Source: Chloroflexota bacterium
GTDB lineage: Bacteria; Chloroflexota; Dehalococcoidia; Lucifugimonadales; JACPCL1
Length of the DNA: 20,354 bases
Direction: 5' to 3'
Assembly (NCBI GenBank): GCA_016210375.1
Contig: JACQUH010000006.1
Coordinates: 1-20,354 of the forward strand
Position numbers and translations under genes: made by a program. Below, piece by piece: positions 1-6,235 of this stretch. Under the pieces are notes generated by a model. That model did not search any database, was not told the DNA's origin, and worked only from the letters and a program-made list of their open reading frames with translations. Position 1 is the first letter of the stretch, and every line of letters starts with the position of its first letter.

Positions 1-240
1 GATTTGTATACAGCATTGAAGGTGGAGGCGGCGCGAAAAGGTCGTCACGCCAAGGATATTGTTGCCGAGGCCGTCAGCGAGTGGTTAGAGGCGAGGGAGG
101 ACGAGGAGCTACGCGCCGACCTGGAAGAGAGACGCGCTGAATGGAAAGAAAAAGGTGGACGGTCATGGGCCGCCGTTGAACGCGATGTGGAACGGGCGGT
201 GAGCGGAAGGGAGACAGGGGCGAAGGCAACGAGTGTATAG
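1..240 (+). CDS. Ribbon-helix-helix antitoxin, 5'-truncated by the window edge
   Basis: The reading frame is open from base 1, so the true start lies outside the window; a TTG at base 4 is a less likely start. About 79 residues are visible. The first half (LYTALKVEAARKG, then DIVAEAVSEWLEARED) looks like the strand-helix-helix fold of CopG/RHH DNA-binding antitoxins. The second half is charged and helical and ends in a W-x-x-V-E-R-D segment, as in toxin-binding tails of this class. The stop codon at 238-240 overlaps the GTG start of a RelE/ParE-like toxin remnant, the usual antitoxin-first layout of type II modules. It would bind its own promoter and neutralise the toxin. Family assignment rests on pattern only. 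Confidence 0.6.
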   Translation, partial: DLYTALKVEAARKGRHAKDIVAEAVSEWLEAREDEELRADLEERRAEWKEKGGRSWAAVERDVERAVSGRETGAKATSV

Positions 241-433
241 CATCGAAGTCACTCCAGCCGCAGACCGAGATTTGGACAGACTCAAGAGGCGTATGCAATG
301 GCGTGATTTTGAGCGCCTGCGGGATGTCATACGAGGTTTGGCCAGTGAGCCTCGCCCCCAAGGGGTCGCCAAACCCGCTGGCAGGAGTGAGACGATGATG
401 TCTTCGAAGTTCCGAACTAAAATGACCACCTGA
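233..433 (+). pseudogene. RelE/ParE-like toxin remnant, frameshifted and truncated
   Basis: The GTG at 233 overlaps the antitoxin stop. The first ~50 residues (YSIEVTPAADRDLDRLKRR, then a helix and LASEPRPQGVAKPAG) follow the N-terminal half of RelE/ParE mRNA-interferase or gyrase-inhibitor toxins. In an intact toxin the next part would be a conserved strand of the type DDLYRIRVGDYRV with the catalytic Arg/Tyr, for about 85-95 residues in total. Here the frame runs into unrelated sequence (ETMMSSKFRTKMTT) and stops at 66 residues. A one-frame shift near 390 would read SE-DDVFEV, resembling the expected strand, but that frame stops three codons later. I infer a frameshift plus loss of the C-terminus, so the toxin is probably inactive. 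Confidence 0.5.
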
Positions 434-480
434 GCGACAAGCAAAGGCTCTTGGTCGTCCAATAGGAAGGATTGGGCAAT

Positions 481-1089
481 ATGCCGAAAGAGACTGTGCT
501 CGCCCGAGTAGAGGCGGACGTGGAGCGTGGCGACCTCGGAAAGGCTCGCGACCGGCTGCATACGCTCGTCCACGACAACCCCAATGACCTAGCCCTACGA
601 GCGCGTCTGGCGGAGGTGTACCACCGGCTTCAGTTCCCCGCGATGGCCGGGCGCTATTGGTACCTCTGGGAACACCGGACGCCGGAGATGAAGGCTGCCG
701 TTGCTGCATTCGAGAGGTCCTGCGGCAGTGACCCGCTGCTTATGCTCTCGGCCATCAAGTTCCGAGGAGACCTCTCTCAGGTCTCGGACCATGCCAAGGG
801 ACGGCTCACGTTGCTCCAGGAGGCTGTCCAGGCCAAGTACAACTTTTCCCCAGGCGCCTACACCCCATCACGCATGCTATGGCGGGGAAGAGGGGATGTG
901 CCGTATCGTGCGGTCCTGAAAGCTGCGGACAGCAGCAAAGGCCCCCCTTCGCTACACTGGCGAGGGTTCATTCGTGTTGGGCACCATTATGTGTACCAGT
1001 GGATTGTGTTGGCCGGGGTCGTTGTCGCGGTATTGGTGGGGATTGGCCTCTTCACCGTTGCCTCGTGGGTCTACGAGGCATTGCGATGA
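481..1089 (+). CDS. DUF6584-like protein with C-terminal transmembrane anchor
   Basis: 202 residues from the ATG at 481, chosen because AGGAAGG (464-470) sits 10 nt upstream; an in-frame TTG at 472 is too close to that site. The N-terminal ~65 residues (LARVEADVERGDLGKARDRLHTLV, then LRARLAEVYHRL and AGRYWYL) look like one or two TPR-type helical hairpins and match my recollection of the DUF6584 family, whose function is unknown. Residues ~175-200 form one hydrophobic helix (QWIVLAGVVVAVLVGIGLF), so the soluble part is probably held at the inner face of the membrane. It follows the toxin-antitoxin remnant and is followed by a 233-bp gap. Nothing visible suggests an enzyme. Confidence 0.65.
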   Translation: MPKETVLARVEADVERGDLGKARDRLHTLVHDNPNDLALRARLAEVYHRLQFPAMAGRYWYLWEHRTPEMKAAVAAFERSCGSDPLLMLSAIKFRGDLSQVSDHAKGRLTLLQEAVQAKYNFSPGAYTPSRMLWRGRGDVPYRAVLKAADSSKGPPSLHWRGFIRVGHHYVYQWIVLAGVVVAVLVGIGLFTVASWVYEALR

Positions 1090-1322
1090 TTACTGGCGCT
1101 CCGGGTAGTGGCCTCCAGTCTACCCTTGGCCGACCCCTGTCATAGGGTTAAGGGTGCTAGAGGGCTAGAGCGAAGGTCATCGAGACAGTTTTACCTTTCG
1201 TACCGTATGGTGGGCCATACAGGATTCGAACTCCGCGGCTAGCCACAGAGGGAGTCCTTCTGGCTGGCCGCCCAAGTTCTAGCACGGAAGCGGCTAGGAC
1301 GCAAGCACCGTCGGGGTAAACG
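1090..1322. other. Intergenic gap with tRNA-like fragment
   Basis: No convincing gene. It separates the accessory patch on the left from leftward coaBC, so it lies at the 3' ends of two convergent genes. It contains a tRNA-3'-end-like stretch (1208-1233) and next to it an imperfect inverted repeat, CGGCTAGCC (1235-1243) against GGCTGGCCG (1262-1270). No run of T follows the stem, so a Rho-independent terminator is not evident. Confidence 0.5.
1208..1233 (-). other. tRNA 3'-end-like fragment (T-loop plus CCA), probably not a functional tRNA
   Basis: Read on the minus strand, the stretch contains GTTCGAATCC, the usual T-loop, followed after nine bases by CCCACCA, which resembles an acceptor end with encoded CCA. 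The T-stem does not pair properly, and I could not find the matching 5' acceptor strand (expected GGGCCAT) or a D-arm upstream. It may be a tRNA relic, an integration-site remnant or chance. Confidence 0.3.
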
Positions 1323-2543
1323 CTACGTCCTGCGTTTCAGCGCCCCCGCCACCTTACCCAGGATGTGGTGGGCCACCTCGTACTTGGTCATAAGGGGCAG
1401 GTCCAGGACGCCGCCCTCCTTGTCCAGGATGGTCACCTTGTTGGTGTCCACGCCGAAGCCGGCGCCCTCCATGGTGATGTCGTTGGCAACGATGAACTCC
1501 AGCCCCTTGCTGAAGATCTTCTTCCTGGCGTTGGAAAGGATGTCCTGGCTCTCCGCCGCGAATCCCACCTTCATCACCGATTCGGGCACCTCGGGGAAGA
1601 AATCGGCGTTCTCCACCAGGTGAAGGGTAAGGCCGCTGGCTCCTCCCTCGTCAGACTTCTTTATCTTCTGGTCGGCTATCTGGGCCACCCTGTAGTCGCT
1701 CACCGCCGCTGCCATGATGAGCACGTCCGCCTCCGCGCAGGCGCTCAGGACGGCGTCCCGCATCTGGGCCACCGACTCCACCACCGTAGCCTCCACGCAG
1801 GCGGGCACGGGAAGGGCATTGGCGGTGGGCGTGGTGACGAGAATAATGCGGGCGCCCCGGTCCCGGGCGGCCTCGGCGATGGCGTAGCCCATCTTGCCCG
1901 AGGAGCGGTTAGTGATGACGCGCACGGGGTCAATGGGCTCCATAGTGCCGCCGGCGCTGACCACGATGGTGCGGCCCGCCAGGTCCCCGTGGCGGCCCAG
2001 CGTCGCCGCGATGTGACCGACCACCGTAGCAGGCTCGGCCAGACGGCCCCAGCCCCACAGCCCCGAGGCCAGCCGCCCCCGCTCCGGGCCAACAATGGCA
2101 ATGCCCCGCCTCTTCAGAGCCTCCAGGTTCGCCTGGACGATGGCGTTCTCATACATGTGGGCGTCCATGGCGGGGGCCACCAGCACCGGCGCGGCGGTGG
2201 CCAGCACCGTCGTGGTCAGGGCGTCGTCGGCCAGGCCGTGGGCCAGCTTGGCGATGGTGTGGGCGGTGGCGGGAACAATGGCCACGATATCGGCGCGCTC
2301 CGCCAGGGCCACGTGCTCCACGCTCAGTTCCGAGTCAGGGTCAAAGAGGTCGGTCACCACGGGCCGGTGGGTGATGCTGCGGAAGGTCAGAGGCGTGACG
2401 AACTGGGCCGCGGCACCGGTCATGATGACGTCTACCGATGCGCCCACTTGCACCAGCTTGCTGGCCAGGTCCACGGCCTTGTAGCACGCGATGCTCCCCG
2501 TGACCCCCAAGACAACCCGCTTGCCCTCTAACGCGCTTTTCAT
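1323..2543 (-). CDS. coaBC: Bifunctional phosphopantothenoylcysteine decarboxylase / phosphopantothenate-cysteine ligase
   Basis: 406 residues, the usual length. It carries out the second and third steps of CoA synthesis: CoaB joins cysteine to 4'-phosphopantothenate using CTP, and the FMN-dependent CoaC domain decarboxylates the product to 4'-phosphopantetheine. CoaC is residues ~1-180: VTGSIACYKAVDL at the N-terminus, the active-site His in SVEHVAL (H77), PATAHTIAKLAHGLADD, and the flavin/substrate loop APAMDAHMY. CoaB is ~188-400: SAGGTMEPIDPVRVITNRSSGKMG, then AAAVSDY and KIKK (293-296). Two CoaC positions depart from the E. coli enzyme: Asp127 where N125 is expected in PAMN, and Ser160 (RLASGLWG) where catalytic C158 is expected. 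The start has AGGATAGG just upstream, and that leader lies in the end of a repeat element. It is separated from the coaX pair by 325 bp of repeat. Confidence 0.95.
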   Translation of the reverse strand: MKSALEGKRVVLGVTGSIACYKAVDLASKLVQVGASVDVIMTGAAAQFVTPLTFRSITHRPVVTDLFDPDSELSVEHVALAERADIVAIVPATAHTIAKLAHGLADDALTTTVLATAAPVLVAPAMDAHMYENAIVQANLEALKRRGIAIVGPERGRLASGLWGWGRLAEPATVVGHIAATLGRHGDLAGRTIVVSAGGTMEPIDPVRVITNRSSGKMGYAIAEAARDRGARIILVTTPTANALPVPACVEATVVESVAQMRDAVLSACAEADVLIMAAAVSDYRVAQIADQKIKKSDEGGASGLTLHLVENADFFPEVPESVMKVGFAAESQDILSNARKKIFSKGLEFIVANDITMEGAGFGVDTNKVTILDKEGGVLDLPLMTKYEVAHHILGKVAGALKRRT

Positions 2544-2544
2544 G

Positions 2545-2847
2545 CACCTATCCTACAATGGTTTTCTATACCCCAGCCTGAAGGCTAGGGGATCAACCAG
2601 ATACGTTTGCACTGTGGTTCTGACCTCTCCCCCTCTTATCCCCTTCTCCGTTGCGGAGAGGGGGATGTTTTTTTCCTGAGTATCTGAACACGGCAAAGCC
2701 GTGTTCAGATACTCAGGTTTACAATCTCCCCCTTCCTGTGCGGGAAGGGGGAGCCAGAGGGGGTTAGGTCGGAACCCAATTGGCAGATTGTTTTGTTAAT
2801 GACCTTCAGGGCGCAGTGCCATGAAGCTTTTGGGGATGGCTTCATGG
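2545..2847. repeat. Composite hairpin repeat, copy A
   Basis: Fills the gap between coaX and coaBC. Left to right: a decayed terminal repeat beside the coaBC start, a TGAA-loop hairpin (2571-2590), a C-rich/G-rich hairpin with loop GTTGC (2638-2649 paired with 2655-2666), the perfect core palindrome (2675-2717), a second hairpin (CTCCCCCTTCC at 2726-2736 with GGAAGGGGGAG at 2743-2753), then GGGGGTTAGGTC and a conserved right arm to about 2804. A further 9-bp stem, CCATGAAGC (2819-2827) with GCTTCATGG (2839-2847), stands 22 nt beyond the coaX stop. The right arm is nearly identical to copy E. Confidence 0.85.
2675..2717. repeat. Core palindrome A (20-bp stem, AAA loop)
   Basis: The left arm CCTGAGTATCTGAACACGGC is exactly reverse-complementary to 2698-2717, around the triloop AAA. 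There is no mismatch in 20 pairs. It is the central hairpin of repeat copy A. Confidence 0.95.
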
Positions 2848-2868
2848 TGTGCTCCCACCGCTGTTTCG

Positions 2869-3642
2869 TCAATCCCTGCCGTTGTTCATCCCATGAATGA
2901 GCCGCAGGCCCAGCAGGGTCAGGTCGGCGTGCACGGCATCAAAAACCTTCGTCTCCTGGGCCACCAGGTTGGCGAACCCGCCAGTGCCTATCACCCTGGT
3001 CTCCTGCCCCATCTCGCGCCGGAAGCGGCGCACCATGCCCTCAATCATATCCACGTGGCTAAACACCAGGCCGGACTGGATAGCCTGGATGGTGTTGCGG
3101 CCGATGGCGCTGGACGGGGCGACCAACTCCACACCCCGGAGCTGCGAGGTGGCAGCCAGCAGCGAGTCGGCGGCGGAGCGCAGCCCGGGGGCGATGGCCC
3201 CTCCAATGAACTCCGCCTGGGCCGTGACGCCGTCAAAGACCGTGGCTGTGCCGCAGTCCACCACGATGACCGGCCCGCCGTACAGGTGGTAGGCAGCAGC
3301 GGCGTCCGCAATGCGGTCACCTCCCACGGCCCGGGGGTCGTCGTACACAATCTTGATGCCGGTCTTGACGCCCGCGCCGATCACCACGGGCTGCACACCG
3401 AACAAGCCCTGGCACACCTCTGTGAAAAGAGGGGTCAAAGACGGCACCACGCTACACAGGGCCGACGCGTCTATATCCGTAGCTGCGATACCCTGCAACC
3501 GCAGGAGGTCTACCAGGGCCAACTCGTACTCGTCGGCCATGCGGCGAGGGTCGGTGGCCAGCCGCCAGAAGGCGCGAACGCTTTCCCCCCGGAAGACTAC
3601 CACCTTCACGTTGGTGTTGCCGATGTCTATAGCGAGCAACAT
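2869..3642 (-). CDS. coaX: Type III pantothenate kinase, copy 1 (downstream)
   Basis: 257 residues. Phosphorylates pantothenate to 4'-phosphopantothenate, the first committed step of CoA synthesis. Family hallmarks are present: phosphate-binding DIGNTN (6-11), the YDDP...VGGDRI segment with the probable catalytic Asp109, DCGTATVFD (129-137) for cation and nucleotide contacts, and GGAIAPG (147-153). It starts one nucleotide after the stop of a second coaX (TAG-C-ATG), so the two are almost certainly cotranscribed and translationally coupled. The two proteins align without gaps at 171 of 257 identical residues by hand count. Type III enzymes work as dimers with the active site at the interface, so a mixed dimer is possible. 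The initiator ATG is unambiguous from the family N-terminus (LLAIDIGNTN). Confidence 0.93.
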   Translation of the reverse strand: MLLAIDIGNTNVKVVVFRGESVRAFWRLATDPRRMADEYELALVDLLRLQGIAATDIDASALCSVVPSLTPLFTEVCQGLFGVQPVVIGAGVKTGIKIVYDDPRAVGGDRIADAAAAYHLYGGPVIVVDCGTATVFDGVTAQAEFIGGAIAPGLRSAADSLLAATSQLRGVELVAPSSAIGRNTIQAIQSGLVFSHVDMIEGMVRRFRREMGQETRVIGTGGFANLVAQETKVFDAVHADLTLLGLRLIHGMNNGRD

Positions 3643-3643
3643 G

Positions 3644-4417
3644 CTATCTGTGGTCCTGGTTAAGCTCGTGGATCATGCGAAGGCCTACCAAGGTCAGGTC
3701 CAGGCTCACGGCGTCAAACACGCTGGTCTCCCTGGCGATGAGCGTCGCCAGGTTGCCGGTGGCCACTACCTTGGGACTGCCTCCCAGCTCTCGCTTGAAC
3801 CGCCTCACCATGCCCTCCACCATGTCCACGTGCCCCAGCACAACGCCGGACTGGATGGCCTGCACCGTGTTCCGCCCAATCGCGCTGCTGGGGGCCGCCA
3901 GCTCCACTCGCCGTAGCTGAGAGGTGGAGGTGAAGAGGGACTCCGCCGCAACTCGCAGGCCGGGGGCGATCGCGCCGCCCAGGTATTCGGCTTGGGCGGT
4001 GATGGCGTCAAAGACGGTGGGCGTGCCAAAGTCCACGACAATCAGCGGGCCGCCGTAGAGGCGATAGGCGGCAGCAGCGTCCACGATGCGGTCTGCCCCC
4101 ACATCCCTTGGGTTGTCGTACAGGATCTTGATGCCCGTCCTGACGCCGACCCCGACCACCAGGGGCTTGGTGTGGAAGAAGCTCTCGCACAGCTCGGCGA
4201 AGACCTGGGTCAGGGGCGGCACAACGCTGCAAATGGCCACGGCGTGAATATCAGCCGGCGCCACGCCGCGCATGGGCAGCAGGTTCAGCAGGATAAGGCC
4301 ATACTCGTCGGGCATTCGGCGCGTGTCAGTGGCCAGCCGCCAGGTGGCTTTGACGGCCTCGCCCTCAAAGACCCCCAGGGTGACGTTGGTGTTGCCTATG
4401 TCAATGGCGAGGAGCAT
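3644..4417 (-). CDS. coaX: Type III pantothenate kinase, copy 2 (upstream)
   Basis: 257 residues, same family and reaction as its downstream neighbour. Motifs: DIGNTN (6-11), YDNP...VGADRI with Asp109, GGAIAPG (147-153) and SSAIGRNT. The third motif reads DFGTPTVFD (129-137), with Pro where nearly all family members and copy 1 have Ala (GTAT), so a changed loop at the nucleotide/cation site is possible. It is first in the two-gene operon; an extended -10 promoter lies about 40 bp upstream. CoaX escapes the CoA feedback inhibition known for type I kinases. Whether both copies are active cannot be told from sequence; the conserved Asp residues argue that both fold and bind substrate. Confidence 0.92.
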   Translation of the reverse strand: MLLAIDIGNTNVTLGVFEGEAVKATWRLATDTRRMPDEYGLILLNLLPMRGVAPADIHAVAICSVVPPLTQVFAELCESFFHTKPLVVGVGVRTGIKILYDNPRDVGADRIVDAAAAYRLYGGPLIVVDFGTPTVFDAITAQAEYLGGAIAPGLRVAAESLFTSTSQLRRVELAAPSSAIGRNTVQAIQSGVVLGHVDMVEGMVRRFKRELGGSPKVVATGNLATLIARETSVFDAVSLDLTLVGLRMIHELNQDHR

Positions 4418-4455
4418 GGCAGGTCTTCACGAACGGCCTTTGAACGAGCGGCCCT

Positions 4456-4464
4456 ATTATAGCA
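4456..4464 (-). promoter_or_regulatory. Extended -10 promoter for the coaX pair
   Basis: On the minus strand the sequence reads TGC-TATAAT, an extended -10 element with a consensus hexamer. It predicts a transcript starting about 30 nt before the coaX copy 2 ATG at 4417. No good -35 is seen at 17 bp; a TTGACC lies immediately upstream but is too close to act as one. Extended -10 promoters often lack a -35. Confidence 0.5.
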
Positions 4465-4499
4465 GGTCAACAGATGGCCCATGTCCATGAGGACGTACC

Positions 4500-4531
4500 C
4501 AGTAGGGGCAAGACATGTCTTGCCCCTACTG
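4500..4531. repeat. 32-nt perfect palindrome of the GTAGGGGC type
   Basis: The left half CAGTAGGGGCAAGACA is the exact reverse complement of 4516-4531, with no spacer. It shares the GTAGGGGC...GCCCCTAC ends with the hairpin at 4918-4945, so the two bracket the repeat-filled gap. Confidence 0.9.
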
Positions 4532-4555
4532 TCCTTCGGTTTTGTGGCTTGATGA

Positions 4556-4575
4556 CCGCACCCTGAAGGGTGCGG
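4556..4575. repeat. TGAA-loop hairpin (REP-like)
   Basis: CCGCACCC pairs perfectly with GGGTGCGG around TGAA. It is one of several short hairpins in the window that share the TGAA loop but differ in stem sequence. Confidence 0.8.
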
Positions 4576-4596
4576 CATCCAGGCGACAATCGCATG

Positions 4597-4616
4597 CCAC
4601 AGCCTTTAGGCTGTGG
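4597..4616. repeat. TTTA-loop hairpin (REP-like)
   Basis: CCACAGCC pairs perfectly with GGCTGTGG around TTTA. The stem is the same as that of the TGAA hairpin at 12252-12271, 7.6 kb away. Confidence 0.8.
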
Positions 4617-4760
4617 TGATAAGCTGTTTCCCATGGGCGCTCGGAAAACCGAAAGACCCTGCGTTGCCAGTGCCCACTCCCGGCAGAGGACATGAGGTTG
4701 TCGCTTTGCCTTATGGCTGCGGTGCCATCCGACCGCACCCTGAAGGTCATGTCCTAAATG

Positions 4761-4909
4761 ACCTCTCCCCTTGTAGCCCCCCTCTCCGCAACAGAAGGGG
4801 AACCCTGATCTGATGAATCAGTGGGATGCGGCAGAGCCGCATCCCACTGATTCAAACCAATCTTCTCCTCCTTCCCGTGCGGGAAGGGGGAGCCAGAGGG
4901 GGTTAGGTA
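4761..4909. repeat. Composite hairpin repeat, copy B
   Basis: Same order of parts as the other copies: ACCTCTCCCC left border, a decayed left hairpin with loop GCAAC (about 4775-4800), the perfect core (4814-4854), TTCAAACCAATCT, a right hairpin with loop GTGC (4863-4892), then GAGGGGGTTAGGT. The right hairpin and core are intact while the left stem has lost several pairs. Confidence 0.85.
4814..4854. repeat. Core palindrome B (19-bp stem, AGA loop)
   Basis: The left arm TGAATCAGTGGGATGCGGC is exactly reverse-complementary to 4836-4854 around AGA. There is no mismatch in 19 pairs. Confidence 0.95.
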
Positions 4910-4917
4910 ATCTAGTC

Positions 4918-4945
4918 GTAGGGGCGACGTGGGCGACGCCCCTAC
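4918..4945. repeat. GTAGGGGC hairpin overlapping the ribF stop codon
   Basis: GTAGGGGCG (4918-4926) pairs with CGCCCCTAC (4937-4945) around a 10-nt loop. The right arm contains the ribF stop codon (TAG, minus strand 4944-4942), so the repeat forms the very end of that gene. Confidence 0.8.
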
Positions 4946-5871
4946 TCCTGCAACACCCGGCGCGTCTCCTCTACGTCCGCGGCGATCTGGGCCTTGAGGG
5001 CCTCCACGCCAGGGAAGGCGGCCTCATCTCGCAGGCGGTGGGCAAACTCCAGGCGCAGAGACTGCCCGTACAGGTCGCCACGGAAGTCCAGGAGGTACGC
5101 CTCTACCGTGCGGAGGTTGCCTTGGCCGAAGGTGGGCCGCACGCCGATGCTGGTGGCCGCCATGTACCGCCTCTGGCCCACGTACGCCCAGGTAGCGTAG
5201 ATGCCATCGGCGGGCAAGGCTATCTCCGGTGAAACCTCCAGGTTGGCTGTCGGGTAGCCCAGCTCGGTCCCACCCCGGCCCAGGCCGTGGGCCACAGTGC
5301 CCGCCAGAGCGTAGCGACGTCCCAGGTACCGGGCCACCGCCGGCAGGTCTCCCTGGGCCAGGGAAGAGCGCACGACCGTACTGCTCACCCGCTCCTGCCC
5401 CTGGAGATAGAAGTCCGCCACGGTTACAGCGAACCCCATCTCCTTGCCCAGCGCTCGCAGCACCTCTGGCGTCCCCTGCCTATCGTGTCCCAGGGCAAAA
5501 TCTGGTCCAACGACCAGCCCGCGCATGTGGAGGTGCTTCTGCAGCAGGCGTAAGAACTCCTGCGCGGAGAGCAACGAGACCTCGCGGGTGAAGGCGACGG
5601 GCGCTACCACCGGGATGCCCAGCCCGTGGAGCAGGCGGACCCGCTCCTCCGGCGACGTCAGGAGGGGGATAGAGGCCCCGGGGCTCAGGACGGCGCGCGG
5701 GTGGTTACAGAAGGTGACCACACCAGCAAGACACCCCGATTGGGCGGCCTGGGCCTTCAGCAGGTCCAGCAGGTGGCGGTGCCCCATGTGCACACCGTCA
5801 AAGACCCCCACAGACAGGTAGGTATCCAGCCCAGGCGTGGCCCTGGCCAGCTCATCTTCCAAGGTTGTCAT
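4942..5871 (-). CDS. ribF: Bifunctional riboflavin kinase / FAD synthetase
   Basis: 309 residues from the ATG at 5871. It phosphorylates riboflavin to FMN and adenylates FMN to FAD. The N-terminal nucleotidyltransferase has GVFDGVHMGH (22-31), a TFCNHPR segment (53-59), GPDFALGHDRQG (122-133) and SSTVVR (163-168). The C-terminal kinase has GRGGTELGYPTANL (198-211) and ADGIYA. I prefer 5871, giving the common family length, to an in-frame GTG at 5901 that would add MPPTFALLLE and increase overlap with aroH. Even with 5871 the gene overlaps the 3' end of aroH by 20 bp, so trpA-aroH-ribF read as one operon. Its FMN would serve the CoaC domain of the nearby coaBC. The stop codon lies inside a hairpin repeat. 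Confidence 0.93.
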   Translation of the reverse strand: MTTLEDELARATPGLDTYLSVGVFDGVHMGHRHLLDLLKAQAAQSGCLAGVVTFCNHPRAVLSPGASIPLLTSPEERVRLLHGLGIPVVAPVAFTREVSLLSAQEFLRLLQKHLHMRGLVVGPDFALGHDRQGTPEVLRALGKEMGFAVTVADFYLQGQERVSSTVVRSSLAQGDLPAVARYLGRRYALAGTVAHGLGRGGTELGYPTANLEVSPEIALPADGIYATWAYVGQRRYMAATSIGVRPTFGQGNLRTVEAYLLDFRGDLYGQSLRLEFAHRLRDEAAFPGVEALKAQIAADVEETRRVLQE

Positions 5872-6235
5872 TTCCAGTAGTAGAGCGAAGGTTGGCGGCA
5901 CCCCGGAGATACACGTTCACCAGGTCCTGGGCCGGCCTGTCGGTATTCGCCAGCACCAGCACGCGAATGCAATGGGAAAGGCTGCCGGGCACGTCCATGT
6001 GGCGGCTGTCCAGCAGGGCAACCTCGGTCCAGCCGAGCTGGACCCTGGCGGCGGTGGCAGGAAAGGCGGCGTTCAGGTCCTGGGTGGCAGTGAAGAAAGC
6101 CGCGACTATCTGCTCCTTCTTCAGGTCATTGGCGCTGAGGATGGCCTCCAGCATCTCGCGAGTGGCGCTCAGGATGGACTCCGGCGTGTTCTCCGCCGTG
6201 GTTGCTCCCCGGATTCCGCGGCAAACTATGCTCAT
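5852..6235 (-). CDS. aroH: AroH-type chorismate mutase
   Basis: 127 residues; converts chorismate to prephenate for Phe/Tyr synthesis. It is the trimeric AroH fold, not the helical AroQ type: CRGIRGATT at the N-terminus with the substrate Arg (R9), TATQDLNAAFPA, CIRVLV (R91) and VYLRGA (Tyr109), in the same order as in B. subtilis. The ATG at 6235 overlaps the trpA stop as ATGA, and AGGGGA lies upstream. In the active-site strand the sequence is LLDSRHMDVPGSL; the B. subtilis enzyme has C75 and E78 here (CMQEMDV), and Thermus also has Glu at the second site, whereas this protein has Asp76 and His79. E78 contacts the substrate hydroxyl in B. subtilis, so activity may differ. Confidence 0.9.
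   Translation of the reverse strand: MSIVCRGIRGATTAENTPESILSATREMLEAILSANDLKKEQIVAAFFTATQDLNAAFPATAARVQLGWTEVALLDSRHMDVPGSLSHCIRVLVLANTDRPAQDLVNVYLRGAANLRSTTGNDNLGR

Larger units (their letters stand above)
4418..4941. other. Intergenic region packed with palindromic repeats
   Basis: This 524-bp gap between ribF (3' end) and coaX (5' end) has no credible gene. It holds, in order, the coaX promoter, a 32-nt perfect palindrome, two TGAA/TTTA-loop hairpins, a long-range 9-bp stem (4687-4695 with 4747-4755, AGGACATGA/TCATGTCCT) that encloses GCGGT/ACCGC, composite repeat copy B, and a GTAGGGGC hairpin that runs into the end of ribF. Confidence 0.8.

Noticed and set aside
1365..2531. Long plus-strand open frame opposite coaBC (388 codons)
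   Set aside because: Its translation is rich in Gly/His/Gln with no family features; it mirrors the third-position GC bias of coaBC on the other strand. Similar antisense frames over coaX, the binding-protein gene and the glycosyltransferase were rejected for the same reason.
2638..2753. Composite hairpins as ordinary Rho-independent terminators
   Set aside because: The stems are not followed by a consistent T-run, and copies lie at 5' ends, between divergent genes and between convergent genes alike.
2819..2847. CCATGAAGC/GCTTCATGG stem beyond coaX as a dedicated terminator
   Set aside because: It lies 22 nt after the stop, but in the transcript the stem is not followed by U-rich sequence; it is more likely a degraded outer part of repeat copy A.
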